DNA from: a virus
Length of the DNA: 37,640 nucleotides
Reading direction: 5' to 3' (one strand)
Virus record (IMG/VR): IMGVR_UViG_3300042554_001745
Coordinates: 1-37,640 of that record
The notes below the pieces were generated by a model. That model did not search any database. It was not told where the DNA came from and saw only the letters and a program-made list of their open reading frames with translations. Positions within the stretch are counted from its first letter, which is position 1. Each line of letters starts with the position of its first letter. Made by a program: the position numbers and the translations under genes. Of this stretch, positions 1 to 8,811 are shown in pieces.

Positions 1-171
1 AAATCCTTGAGGTCCGGGTCCACCACTAGGTCCAGTAAATCCTTGAGGTCCGGGTCCACCACTAGGTCCAGTAAATCCTTGAGGTCCGGGTCCACCACTA
101 GGTCCAGTAAATCCTTGAGGTCCGGGTCCACCACTAGGTCCAGTAAATCCTTGAGGTCCGGGTTCTCCGGT
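1..171 (-). repeat. 36-bp perfect tandem repeat in the collagen region
   Basis: Four identical 36-bp units (1-36, 37-72, 73-108, 109-144) are followed by a partial, diverging fifth. Each unit encodes GPSGGPGPQGFT, four Gly-X-Y triplets, so gain or loss of units keeps the frame. The array touches the left edge and may be longer. Identical synonymous codons in every unit point to recent expansion. Confidence 0.97.
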
Positions 172-3100
172 AAATCCTTGAGGACCTATACCTGCTAATC
201 CAGTAAATCCTTGAAATCCTTGGTTGCCTTGCGGGCCAGCCACAGAGCTTGGATTACCTGTAGGTCCTTGGTTGCCTTGCGAGCCCTGAAAACCTTGAGG
301 ACCGGGAGCTCCCGGAGGGCTTATTATACTAGGTCCTTGTCTTCCTTGAAAACCCTGTGTACCTACTGTGCCTTGTAGTCCTGTTGGACCTTGGTTTCCT
401 TGAGGTCCCGGTCCGCCGGGTTCTCCTGTAGGGCCTTGAAGTCCTACTCCTGACAAACCTGTAGGGCCTTGATTACCTTGTGTACCTGCTGTTCCTTGAA
501 AACCTGTTGGTCCTTGATTACCTTGTGGTCCTTGCCTTCCTTGAAAACCCTGTGTACCTACTGTGCCTTGTAGTCCTGTTGGACCTTGGTTTCCTTGAGG
601 TCCTATATCCCCTTTCTGACCTTTGTCGCCTGTTAAACCAGGTTGGCCTTTAAATCCTATACTTCCTTTAGTCCCTTTATCGCCTTCACTTCCCTTATCT
701 CCTTTATATCCTTTATAGCCAATTTCCCCTTTACTTCCTTTAAAATCTCCTTTAATTCCTTTATCTCCTTTAACTCCTTTATCTCCCTTACTCCCCGTAG
801 GTCCAGGAGGACCTATTTTAGAACTTGGTATAGGAGATGGACTAGGAGCAAAAATTCCTATATTTTCAGGAGATGACATATTATGTACTAACACATCTTC
901 TACAAAAAAATTTTCATTTTTCTCTACGCTTAAATTATATACAGTACTAGATGTTGCGTATGAATAAATATTAGATATCTTTTCATAAGATAGTGTTTTG
1001 TAATTAAAGAGTTCATCGTTTACAGATAAATCTTTAGCTTTTTTCCAATATTTATCATACCATCCTTTAACGTAAAATGGATGTTCTTCAGTACATTGTA
1101 TATTATTATTTATAACATATAAATAATTTGATTTTCCTACATGTTTATATATTATAGTATCTTCTTGTAGTGTTTTATTATCTATGTTATAAGACATGAT
1201 TGATTGACCTACTAAAGCTTCCTCTATTGTTATGTAAACATTATTCAATGTTAATATTTTAGTAGACGGAATAAAACAAGTTGGGCCTACTGATCCTGAA
1301 AATCCTTTGTCTCCTTTGTCTCCTATTTCTCCTTTATCTCCTACACTGCCCTTCTGACCTATAGTTCCTTGTAGACCCGTTATGCCTTGATTACCCTGAG
1401 GTCCTTGATTACCCTGAAATCCGGTAAAACCTTGTAGTCCTTGATTACCCTGATTACCTTGCGGTCCTTGATTGCCTTGGAAACCTTGTGTACCTACTAT
1501 TCCTTGAAAACCTTGTGTACCTACTGTACCTTGTATGCCCTGTATTCCCTGATTACCTTGCGGTCCTTGGTTGCCCTGCGGCCCTTCTACAGAACTTGGA
1601 TTACCGGTAAGACCTTGGTTTCCTTGTAGTCCTTGATTGCCTTGTGTGCCAATTGTTCCTTGAATACCTGTCGGACCTTGATTTCCTTGTGAGCCTTGAT
1701 TACCCTGCGCTCCGGTAGTACCCTGTAGTCCAGTAGGGCCTTGATTACCTTGCGGTCCTTGATTGCCTTGGAAACCTTGAGTTCCTACTGTTCCTTGAAT
1801 ACCTGTCGGACCTTGATTTCCCTGTAAGCCTATAGTTCCTTGTAAACCTGTTGGTCCTTGATTGCCTTGTGTGCCAATTATTCCTTGAATACCTGTCGGA
1901 CCTTGATTTCCCTGTGAGCCTATAGTTCCTTGTAAACCTATTGGTCCTTGATTGCCTTGAGAGCCTTTGAAGTTTCCTTTTTCTCCTTTCGGCCCTTTTT
2001 CACCACCGCCAGCTATAGAAACAAATCCTTTAAAACATTCTCCAAAAGTTATTTCTATAGTATTTTCGTCTATGGCAGTATAATTTTCGGGGATAACGGA
2101 GTTCCCGTCATAGGAGTATATAGTAAATACAGGGTATTGTATTCCTGTACCGTGGTTAATTGTAATAACATTACAACTATTTAAAGAACCAGTAAATACG
2201 GTATCTCCTAATTCACCTTTAGACCCACTTATTCCCTTAAGCCCTTCCTCCCCCTTCTGTCCTTTGCTTCCTTTAAAATTTCCTTTTTCTCCTTTGTTAC
2301 CCTTTCCGGAGGAGCTAGCTATTAGAGCTTGAAATGCGGGGCTACTATTGAACGTGTTTATTAAAAGCTGTTCGTCAATAGTAACATCAACATTAACTTT
2401 AACTCCATAGATGGTTGTAGAAAAATTAGCAGAAACTCCGTTAGCATTTAAATATTCTATTTCAAAAATATATTCAGTATCTATTTTTGCTATTGGTAAA
2501 TTATCCAATGGAATATCAATACAAAATTCATTAGGAGTTCCTCCGTCTGATGCACTTGGAAATATATCAATGTCAGAAACATTCCATTGCCCTGCATTTA
2601 TAATAAAATTAGGCTTTATATTATCTTCAGATGTGGCTTTAAATGTAAAAGTCTTCTTTATTTCAGACTTATTATTACCGCCTATTAAAGATCCTAAGAA
2701 AGTACCAAAGGAGTTCTTTTCTGATGTGCCAGATGGGGATGATGCATTTACCTTATTTATAGATAATGGAGATTTTTCTACATCCGGTCCTTGAATGTAT
2801 ATGTCAAGTTGTGGAGTTTTTCCATTAGCGTCTTTTTCGGAAAATGCAGATATTTGTACAGTATATTCAGTGTTAGGAACTGATTTGGATAAGAAAGAAT
2901 CTTTTACTGTTATATTTACTACTTCATTTTCTTGCTTATTGTGCTGTACGTCTAAGGCGTTTATTATATTTCCGCTGTTGGCAGATGTAGTTACTCCCCC
3001 AGCACCTAAGTTTTGATAAGATGAATTTTGCTTTCTAAACTTATTAATATCAAAATAGCTAGATATGTCAGAGCTGTCCTTTATATTTCCTACTTTCTTA

Positions 3101-4338
3101 TTCTCTATACCCCCATTAGCAGAAAAATCATAAGAAGTAGGATCTGTTAATTTACTTGTTTTGGGTATTTTAAATTCTCCTAAACTAACTGGACTTCCTA
3201 CCCCTCCGGCGGCTTTTGCCGAAACTTTTACTCTATCAACATCTCCGGAAACAGGTTTAGCATTTTTAACACATATTTTAGCGTATCCTGTTTTCTTTTG
3301 TCCATCGCTTGTATTTGGACTTTTAAAATAGTCTATACATATATTTGATGAATCGAATTTTGTAATATAAATTTCAGATGGTTCTCTTTTTTTATTTACA
3401 TAGGACTCTCTATAGAAAAACTGTTTATCTACCTTTATTTGAGTACTACTAATTACCTCTACGATGGTTGCTGTGTAAGAAGGAACTGTTGGGGAATAAC
3501 CAGAAGGTAAATCTCCGGGTAAATACTTGGAAATGTTAGGAGTTAAAGAGATAGTTCCTTTCTCCATTTCTTTTTTAAATGGAGCGCCGGTATTAGCTAC
3601 TATTGTGCTAAGGTTATTTGCGTCAGTTGTTATAGAAAAGTTACCGGAATTAGCTAAACTTCCCGATGTATTTACGGTAGGTGAGGATTCAATAGGTACT
3701 CCTTCAAATAATGTAGGTATATTAGAGGAATAGTTGGAAGAATATTGAGAAGGGGGTGCGGAGGATACATAAGATAAACTAACTGCATGACAACTTCCTG
3801 TAGCTCTGCTTCCGGAAAAGTTTTGAAAAGCTCTTGTTTCAGGAGTTAAATCTACTTTGGGAGGTATAGTATATTTTATATCTCCTACTGTTTTTTTCTT
3901 AATATTACACAACAATTTACCTACCCATATAATATTAGGTGACGATAAATTTGTTACTTTTCTATTTCTTAGTACATCGAAATTAGCTGTACCTGCTATA
4001 TAAATTTCACAATTTCCTATGGGTACCTTATCTCCTATGGTAACAGTTACAATAGCGGATCCATTAGAATTTGCAACATTTTTTATTTCGTGTGGAATTA
4101 AATTGCCCTCCGAATCATAGACTTCAACAAAAACTTGAGTTCCTTTAACTAAGTTTTGCGTTGGGTTGATTCCTATTTCATTAGACCCTTTTAAAAATTC
4201 CGCAGGTAGAGATAAGCCAAAATAATTAGAACTTAAAGCATCACCATCAAAAAGAGTAAATTCATTTATATAGCTCTTTATCCCAGAGCTAGTTAATTTT
4301 TTATTATATTCAGATGATGATGTTACTCCAGAAGCCAT
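1..4338 (-). CDS. Giant collagen-like tail fibre with an internal Hint domain (C-terminus beyond the left edge)
   Basis: The frame is open from ATG 4338 to the left edge, at least 1446 codons without a stop. Residues 1-~675 (starting MASGVTSSSEYNKKL) are non-repetitive and probably anchor the fibre to the virion. Gly-X-Y repeats begin near residue 678. One beta-rich module (about 711-775, with INHGTGIQYPVFTIY) follows, then a long Gln/Gly-rich collagen stretch (about 779-1018, GNQGPTGIQG type). A Hint domain fills 1021-1153, a short Ser/Pro linker follows, and collagen repeats continue from about 1176 to the edge. Collagen-like phage fibres form trimeric rods, so this is most likely a host-contacting fibre. 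The start lies 4 bases after the SbcDC stop, and no Shine-Dalgarno is visible. Its target and the distal tip are unknown because the 3' end is missing. Confidence 0.88.
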   Translation of the reverse strand, partial: MASGVTSSSEYNKKLTSSGIKSYINEFTLFDGDALSSNYFGLSLPAEFLKGSNEIGINPTQNLVKGTQVFVEVYDSEGNLIPHEIKNVANSNGSAIVTVTIGDKVPIGNCEIYIAGTANFDVLRNRKVTNLSSPNIIWVGKLLCNIKKKTVGDIKYTIPPKVDLTPETRAFQNFSGSRATGSCHAVSLSYVSSAPPSQYSSNYSSNIPTLFEGVPIESSPTVNTSGSLANSGNFSITTDANNLSTIVANTGAPFKKEMEKGTISLTPNISKYLPGDLPSGYSPTVPSYTATIVEVISSTQIKVDKQFFYRESYVNKKREPSEIYITKFDSSNICIDYFKSPNTSDGQKKTGYAKICVKNAKPVSGDVDRVKVSAKAAGGVGSPVSLGEFKIPKTSKLTDPTSYDFSANGGIENKKVGNIKDSSDISSYFDINKFRKQNSSYQNLGAGGVTTSANSGNIINALDVQHNKQENEVVNITVKDSFLSKSVPNTEYTVQISAFSEKDANGKTPQLDIYIQGPDVEKSPLSINKVNASSPSGTSEKNSFGTFLGSLIGGNNKSEIKKTFTFKATSEDNIKPNFIINAGQWNVSDIDIFPSASDGGTPNEFCIDIPLDNLPIAKIDTEYIFEIEYLNANGVSANFSTTIYGVKVNVDVTIDEQLLINTFNSSPAFQALIASSSGKGNKGEKGNFKGSKGQKGEEGLKGISGSKGELGDTVFTGSLNSCNVITINHGTGIQYPVFTIYSYDGNSVIPENYTAIDENTIEITFGECFKGFVSIAGGGEKGPKGEKGNFKGSQGNQGPIGLQGTIGSQGNQGPTGIQGIIGTQGNQGPTGLQGTIGLQGNQGPTGIQGTVGTQGFQGNQGPQGNQGPTGLQGTTGAQGNQGSQGNQGPTGIQGTIGTQGNQGLQGNQGLTGNPSSVEGPQGNQGPQGNQGIQGIQGTVGTQGFQGIVGTQGFQGNQGPQGNQGNQGLQGFTGFQGNQGPQGNQGITGLQGTIGQKGSVGDKGEIGDKGDKGFSGSVGPTCFIPSTKILTLNNVYITIEEALVGQSIMSYNIDNKTLQEDTIIYKHVGKSNYLYVINNNIQCTEEHPFYVKGWYDKYWKKAKDLSVNDELFNYKTLSYEKISNIYSYATSSTVYNLSVEKNENFFVEDVLVHNMSSPENIGIFAPSPSPIPSSKIGPPGPTGSKGDKGVKGDKGIKGDFKGSKGEIGYKGYKGDKGSEGDKGTKGSIGFKGQPGLTGDKGQKGDIGPQGNQGPTGLQGTVGTQGFQGRQGPQGNQGPTGFQGTAGTQGNQGPTGLSGVGLQGPTGEPGGPGPQGNQGPTGLQGTVGTQGFQGRQGPSIISPPGAPGPQGFQGSQGNQGPTGNPSSVAGPQGNQGFQGFTGLAGIGPQGFTGEPGPQGFTGPSGGPGPQGFTGPSGGPGPQGFTGPSGGPGPQGFTGPSGGPGPQGF
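341..603 (-). repeat. 68-bp identical duplication inside the fibre gene
   Basis: Positions 341-408 and 536-603 are identical over 68 bases, with further similarity on the left side. They lie 195 bp (65 codons) apart, so the duplication is in frame. It encodes a block of collagen triplets including QGTVGTQGFQG. Such copies can change fibre length by recombination. Confidence 0.9.
880..1278 (-). other. Hint (hedgehog/intein) self-processing domain within the fibre
   Basis: Residues 1021-1153 of the fibre show the intein splicing blocks in order without a homing endonuclease. Block A is CFIPSTKILTLNN followed by ITIEEALVGQSIMSYN. Block B is CTEEHPFYVKGW followed by AKDLSVNDELF. Block F is VYNLSVEKNENFFVEDVLV, and the domain ends in His-Asn. 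Cys1, the block-B T..H and the terminal His-Asn needed for acyl shift and Asn cyclisation are all present. The residue after Asn is Met (then Ser-Ser), not Cys, Ser or Thr. Family knowledge says this resembles A-type bacterial intein-like domains and favours N- and/or C-terminal cleavage over canonical splicing. That outcome is inferred. Confidence 0.92.
1517..1569. repeat. Left copy of a 53-bp inverted repeat shared by the two edge fibres
   Basis: These 53 bases are identical to the reverse complement of 37559-37611. Both copies encode the same collagen segment (about GPQGNQGIQGIQGTVGT) in oppositely transcribed fibre genes about 36 kb apart. Confidence 0.9.
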
Positions 4339-4341
4339 TTA

Positions 4342-7300
4342 TTATGATATTAATTGGGAATGTCCGTTATCCTTTACAATAAATAGTTCCTTTGCTACAT
4401 AATCTTTAACTACATCTAAATGTGATATGCATAATATAAATCTAAAATATGAAGTAAGCTCTTCCAAGAATAATCCTACGTTAGCAATATTATCAGAATC
4501 TAATACACCAAATCCCTCATCTATGAAAAAGAAGTCAGGTTTTGGGAGTACAGTAACATGATTTAATGCTGCTCTTATGGCTAAGGATGATATAAATCTT
4601 TCCATGCCAGATGCTAAAGATAGAGGCCATTTAGGTCCATTTACATAAGATATAAATACTTCCAATGTTTTATCAGATAACTCAAATTGAATATTGAATG
4701 CTGCTACATTTTTTAGAGCATCATTGACAACATTTTCTAATACAGGTAAATAATTTTTAATAATGAAAAGAGGAATTCCATCTCTTCTAGTAGCCTTCTC
4801 AAAAACAAAATAATTATTATAAGTTAAAGTGTCATCCTTAAACTTTTTAATTTTTATTTTGATGTCTTTGATTTTTGATTCATTGCTAGTTATTGTAGAT
4901 TTATGCCCTCCGATAGTATAAGCTAATTGATATACAGCATCATCTATTAATTTTTTCTCATCTAATAATTTGGCTATTTCTCTATCTATCTCAGCGTTTT
5001 TCTGCTCTATGTCCTTGTAGGATTCTTGCTCTTTTAGCTTTTCGGAGTAATCTAAAATCAAGTTTTTTGAGATTTGTATTTTCTCCTTAATAATATTTGC
5101 TTGGCTTTCTATATTGTCTAAATTAGATTTAAGCCTATCTGTTTCATTTTTCTTATCGTTGTACTTTTTATATAGAGAGTCTGCTGTTTCTAAATTCTTT
5201 ACAATTTCTCCTAATTCGTTTTTACTTTGTTTGAGTTTATCTAGTTTGTTTAGTAACTCCGGATATTCTTTTTTAGCTTTTTCTCCATCTAATGCGTACT
5301 TGTTGTTTTTTACGCAATACACACAGTTAGGATCATGCTCGTAACCTTGTAGATGGTCTATTAACTTACCACTAGATTTTATTTCAGATTCAGCTACTGC
5401 AATGTCCCTGTCAAAATCAGATAATGTTTTTCTTATCGTAACTAAATCAGAAGATACGTCAGCTACTTCTCCCATAGATTCTAATTCGGATAAATGCGTT
5501 TTAAGGGCATTTCTAGCCTCTACAAACGACTTTCTCTTATCTTCTAAGGATGAACTAAGGGTTGCCTCATTTCTGCTCTCCTCGTCTATTTTTGTGGCGT
5601 AGTTTACAGATTGCTTAGGGTATGGAGTAAGTTCCTTTCTTTTGTTTTCTATTTGTATGGACAGGACATCAGAACTCTTTTTATTTAACTCTAAGCTAGT
5701 TTCAACTTGTGTTAGCTTAGACTTTATATCTATTATGTTATTTTCATACTCCGTTACAGATTCGTTGTATTTTTGTTTTTGGTGATTCTCAATTTCATAT
5801 TTTAATTGTTTGAGATGCTCTTTAGATGTATCATTTAATTTCTCAAAGATGTCTATATCAAAATACTTGTACAATAAATCCTTTTTGTCTTTTTGAGTCT
5901 TGTCAATAAAGTCAGATTTATTATGTTGATCATACATTGTTATAAGCATGAAATTCTCATAACTTCCTAGATACTTTCTAATGCTGTCATTTGTTTCATA
6001 TCTTTGCTCGCCGTTTAAAGAAGTTCCATCCTCTTTATAGAAATTAACGATAACTTTTACTTTCCCATCTTTTCCTTTCTTGCCATTACGCTCTATAAAA
6101 TAAGACTCTCCTGCAACGGATAATTCTAATTTACAGGAAAAGAAATCAGAAGATGTATTCATTACTTCGGCTCCACTACTTGTTTTACTACATTTGTCAA
6201 AAATACAGTAAGTCATAGCGTCTAATAAAGTAGATTTTCCAGAAGCATTTGGTGAGAATAATCCAACTAGTCCTCCTAACTCTCCTAAATTAAATACATT
6301 GCCCTCTCCGTAGGAAAACATATTAGAAAATTCAAATCGTATAGGCTTCCATGTTACACCTATAAACTCGGAAGGCTCATCTAATTCTAAGGAAGCTGTT
6401 TTATGTATATCTAAGAATTTATCCGCTTGGTATTCCTGTTTTAACTCGTTTTGAACATATCTCTCTAGCATTGAGTGTCTCCATTCGAAGTCTCTTATTA
6501 TGTTCTCTTTGTCTAGTGATACTTCTCCTTTACCATTGTCTATAATAAATTTAGTTACTTTTGGTTTTTTTATACGGAGAACATTATATTTTTTTTCTAA
6601 GGCTAAACAAAAGGAGTCTATAAATTCTTGAGTGCAATTTTCGGCGGTGATAGCTACATTAAGATTATATGGTAAATCTCCAGGTATTTTTTCAGCTACT
6701 TTATCATTTTTCAATTTAAATGTATAATATCCATTTGAAGATGCTATCTTAATGAACTCACTTGTATTCTTATTTAAATCCCATTCTATAATTCCATGTG
6801 TTAAATCTTCTCCAAAGTTCTGTTGTATTAAACTAGATGGATAAGCTGCTGTCTTTTCTAAATTGAGATATTGATGTTTATGAATGTCTCCCAATAATAT
6901 GTAATCATAATCTGCATGTTCTAATACATCTAAATAATTTCCTTCTAATAGATATCCGTATGCTGTTGCCGAGTTCTTTACCGGTCCATGATACATTAAT
7001 ATCTTGGTTTCTGCATCAAAAGATTTTGCGGGGATTACATTTTCAATTTTATCTTTGACATGTAATAAACTAAATCCTATTTGTTCATATTGATATACAT
7101 TTGTTTCATTCAAGAAATGTAATGTAGGTAAATTTAAAGTATTTATGATAGGAGTTAATGCATCTAATCTTGTTTTATTATTTAGATTTAAGTCATGATT
7201 TCCTAATATTACTATGGTAGGAAGCATGTTACATAATGTAGATAATAGATTAGATACTACTGAGAATAATTCTGGAGACATGTTTGTTTTTGAATGTACT

Positions 7301-7473
7301 ATATCCCCGCCCAAAAATATAATAGAATTAGGCGTCATTCTCTCCTCAATGATTTTATACAATTTTTCAAACACTTCTATGTATTCCTCATGCCTTTGAT
7401 AATTGTAAACATGAATATCTGAAATGTGGAAAATCTTATCGACTTTTCTTCCTGTGTCCTTTATTAGAATCAT
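4342..7473 (-). CDS. sbcDC: Fused Mre11/SbcD nuclease - Rad50/SbcC ATPase (gp47-gp46 fusion)
   Basis: This 1043-aa protein joins two subunits that are separate in T4 (gp47, gp46) and bacteria (SbcD, SbcC). Residues 1-~250 are a metallophosphoesterase with SDIH (18-21), GGDIVH (55-60), GNHD (91-94), YHG (161-163) and GDIHKH (195-200). Residues 375-1043 are an SMC-like ATPase with Walker A SPNASGKST (407-415), long coiled coils, a zinc-hook CVYC (717-720), signature LASGMERF (953-960), Walker B FFFIDEGFGVLD (981-992) and H-loop ISH (1016-1018). The complex resects DNA ends for recombination-dependent replication and repair. The start overlaps the primase stop by 4 bp (ATGA), which suggests translational coupling. 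No frameshift or stop separates the halves, so the fusion appears genuine. Confidence 0.93.
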   Translation of the reverse strand: MILIKDTGRKVDKIFHISDIHVYNYQRHEEYIEVFEKLYKIIEERMTPNSIIFLGGDIVHSKTNMSPELFSVVSNLLSTLCNMLPTIVILGNHDLNLNNKTRLDALTPIINTLNLPTLHFLNETNVYQYEQIGFSLLHVKDKIENVIPAKSFDAETKILMYHGPVKNSATAYGYLLEGNYLDVLEHADYDYILLGDIHKHQYLNLEKTAAYPSSLIQQNFGEDLTHGIIEWDLNKNTSEFIKIASSNGYYTFKLKNDKVAEKIPGDLPYNLNVAITAENCTQEFIDSFCLALEKKYNVLRIKKPKVTKFIIDNGKGEVSLDKENIIRDFEWRHSMLERYVQNELKQEYQADKFLDIHKTASLELDEPSEFIGVTWKPIRFEFSNMFSYGEGNVFNLGELGGLVGLFSPNASGKSTLLDAMTYCIFDKCSKTSSGAEVMNTSSDFFSCKLELSVAGESYFIERNGKKGKDGKVKVIVNFYKEDGTSLNGEQRYETNDSIRKYLGSYENFMLITMYDQHNKSDFIDKTQKDKKDLLYKYFDIDIFEKLNDTSKEHLKQLKYEIENHQKQKYNESVTEYENNIIDIKSKLTQVETSLELNKKSSDVLSIQIENKRKELTPYPKQSVNYATKIDEESRNEATLSSSLEDKRKSFVEARNALKTHLSELESMGEVADVSSDLVTIRKTLSDFDRDIAVAESEIKSSGKLIDHLQGYEHDPNCVYCVKNNKYALDGEKAKKEYPELLNKLDKLKQSKNELGEIVKNLETADSLYKKYNDKKNETDRLKSNLDNIESQANIIKEKIQISKNLILDYSEKLKEQESYKDIEQKNAEIDREIAKLLDEKKLIDDAVYQLAYTIGGHKSTITSNESKIKDIKIKIKKFKDDTLTYNNYFVFEKATRRDGIPLFIIKNYLPVLENVVNDALKNVAAFNIQFELSDKTLEVFISYVNGPKWPLSLASGMERFISSLAIRAALNHVTVLPKPDFFFIDEGFGVLDSDNIANVGLFLEELTSYFRFILCISHLDVVKDYVAKELFIVKDNGHSQLIS

Positions 7474-8378
7474 AGTAAATTTGTTATTGCTGAATACTCG
7501 TTAATTTCAACTGCTCCTTCTATAGCATGCCATGTATCATCATATCCTAAATCACTAGGATCTTTTGTTCCCAAGTCAACTAGTTTGGTAGGAATACCGA
7601 TAGCTCCTAATTCCAAACAATACTTTATCGCTTGTTTCTTTTTATCCGGGTCAATGGCAACATATACTAACGGAGTTTCTTCCATGAGTAGTCTGTGTTT
7701 TAACTTCTCTGATATTATACTCCCCGTTAAATAAGTCACATTTCTTTTTACCGATACGCTGTCGAAAAAACCCTCTACGATAACTATGGGGAATTTAAAA
7801 TCTAGGAAAAATTCATTGACTATAATATCATTTATCTTAACAGGAGCACCTAAATATTTATAAGGCGAAAGACCTGTAAAATCCCTGCCTTCAAAAAAAT
7901 TAAGTGTGCCATTTTTATCATAAGAGGGTAAAATAATTCTTCCTGCGTACTTACCTGTTAAGCAATACCCAACCTTATGTCTTACTATGTCCTGAGTTGT
8001 GAATGAAGGCTTAAACCTCCTTAAGAAGTTCAATACGGATTTGTGAGGAACCTTATCTAATGATACATATTCATCGGGCAACTTCAATAAAGTGTTGGGA
8101 ATGTCTACTTGAGTATCATCTTTCATTTGATAATACTCTAAAACATTCCTAAGTTGATCAATTTGATTCTTTGTTGCACCATATTTGTAGAAAAGATTAC
8201 TTATACTTCTCCCCTTAGTTTCGCAAATCCAACAATGGTACTTTTGATTAGTTAAATTTACACTTAACTTCTTTTTGTGGTGATTACAGAAGGGGCAGTG
8301 AAATACAATGTCTGATTTACCCGCTGATTCCGAAGAACCTAGCACTTCCTCTAAAACCGATAATAATCTAAAACGCAT
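7470..8378 (-). CDS. DNA primase, DnaG/T4 gp61-like
   Basis: This 302-aa protein has an N-terminal zinc finger (C28-P-F-C31 and C49-W-I-C52) of the CHC2/DnaG type and a C-terminal TOPRIM domain. The TOPRIM acidic residues are visible as IVIVEGFFD (E203) and VAIDPDKK (D244, D246). It would make RNA primers for lagging-strand synthesis and for recombination-primed forks. Length is close to T4 gp61 and shorter than bacterial DnaG, as there is no helicase-binding C-terminal domain. No replicative helicase is seen in the window. It follows the resolvase gene by 6 bases and overlaps the next gene by 4 bp, so the three DNA enzymes look co-transcribed. Confidence 0.88.
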   Translation of the reverse strand: MRFRLLSVLEEVLGSSESAGKSDIVFHCPFCNHHKKKLSVNLTNQKYHCWICETKGRSISNLFYKYGATKNQIDQLRNVLEYYQMKDDTQVDIPNTLLKLPDEYVSLDKVPHKSVLNFLRRFKPSFTTQDIVRHKVGYCLTGKYAGRIILPSYDKNGTLNFFEGRDFTGLSPYKYLGAPVKINDIIVNEFFLDFKFPIVIVEGFFDSVSVKRNVTYLTGSIISEKLKHRLLMEETPLVYVAIDPDKKKQAIKYCLELGAIGIPTKLVDLGTKDPSDLGYDDTWHAIEGAVEINEYSAITNLL

Positions 8379-8384
8379 ATATAG

Positions 8385-8810
8385 TTATTTTTTTTCTTCA
8401 AACCATTGCTTAGGTATCGAATAAGCCGCCCATTTTATATTGTGTTTATTGCACCACTCGGCGTAAGTGGTTTTAGCTCCTTTTGAAATTCTTACATGAG
8501 GATCCTGGAATACAATCCTAATATCTAAATGAGGGTTACATGAAATAATGTCCATCATCTTTTTTCGTTCTTCTAAAGTCCATCTTCCTTTAGCTTCTAT
8601 GATAATATTATTAGGTAACTCAAAATCTGCTAAATAAGTTCTAGGAGTTTCCGGTTTTATATACTTAATAACTTTTTTCTCATACAAATCTTTAGGGTCT
8701 ACTCCCAAAGATCCCGATATTTGTAAAGCAATTGACTTCTCGAAATTGGATCTATAACCTTCTTTCTGTGCTAGTCTAGTCTTAAATGAATTGTTAAAAA
8801 ATCCTGCCAT
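8385..8810 (-). CDS. T7 endonuclease I-like Holliday-junction resolvase
   Basis: From ATG 8810 the protein is 141 aa, near the 149 aa of T7 endonuclease I (gp3). The catalytic signature is conserved in order and spacing: Glu24 (SNFE), Asp62 (YLADFEL), Glu72 and Lys74 (IIEAKGRW). The D-x9-E-x-K spacing matches T7 D55/E65/K67. The C-terminal part (IRIVFQDP, TYAEWCNKHNIKWA) also fits the family. It should cut branched DNA before packaging and during recombination. The frame also opens at a TTG at 8822, but the ATG 1 bp after the upstream stop is preferred. T4 itself uses the unrelated gp49 for this job. Confidence 0.87.
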   Translation of the reverse strand: MAGFFNNSFKTRLAQKEGYRSNFEKSIALQISGSLGVDPKDLYEKKVIKYIKPETPRTYLADFELPNNIIIEAKGRWTLEERKKMMDIISCNPHLDIRIVFQDPHVRISKGAKTTYAEWCNKHNIKWAAYSIPKQWFEEKK

Positions 8811-8811
8811 G

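Noticed and set aside
1-171. CRISPR-like array (36-bp repeats)
   Set aside because: Units are contiguous with no spacers and encode collagen triplets.
880-1278. Ordinary splicing intein
   Set aside because: The +1 residue is Met, so canonical splicing lacks its nucleophile; also the host protein is a fibre, not a conserved enzyme site. Kept as a Hint domain.
1-3733. Plus-strand open frames opposite the left fibre
   Set aside because: They are antisense shadows of the long minus-strand collagen frame, rich in Leu/Ser/Thr from reversed Gly-X-Y codons.
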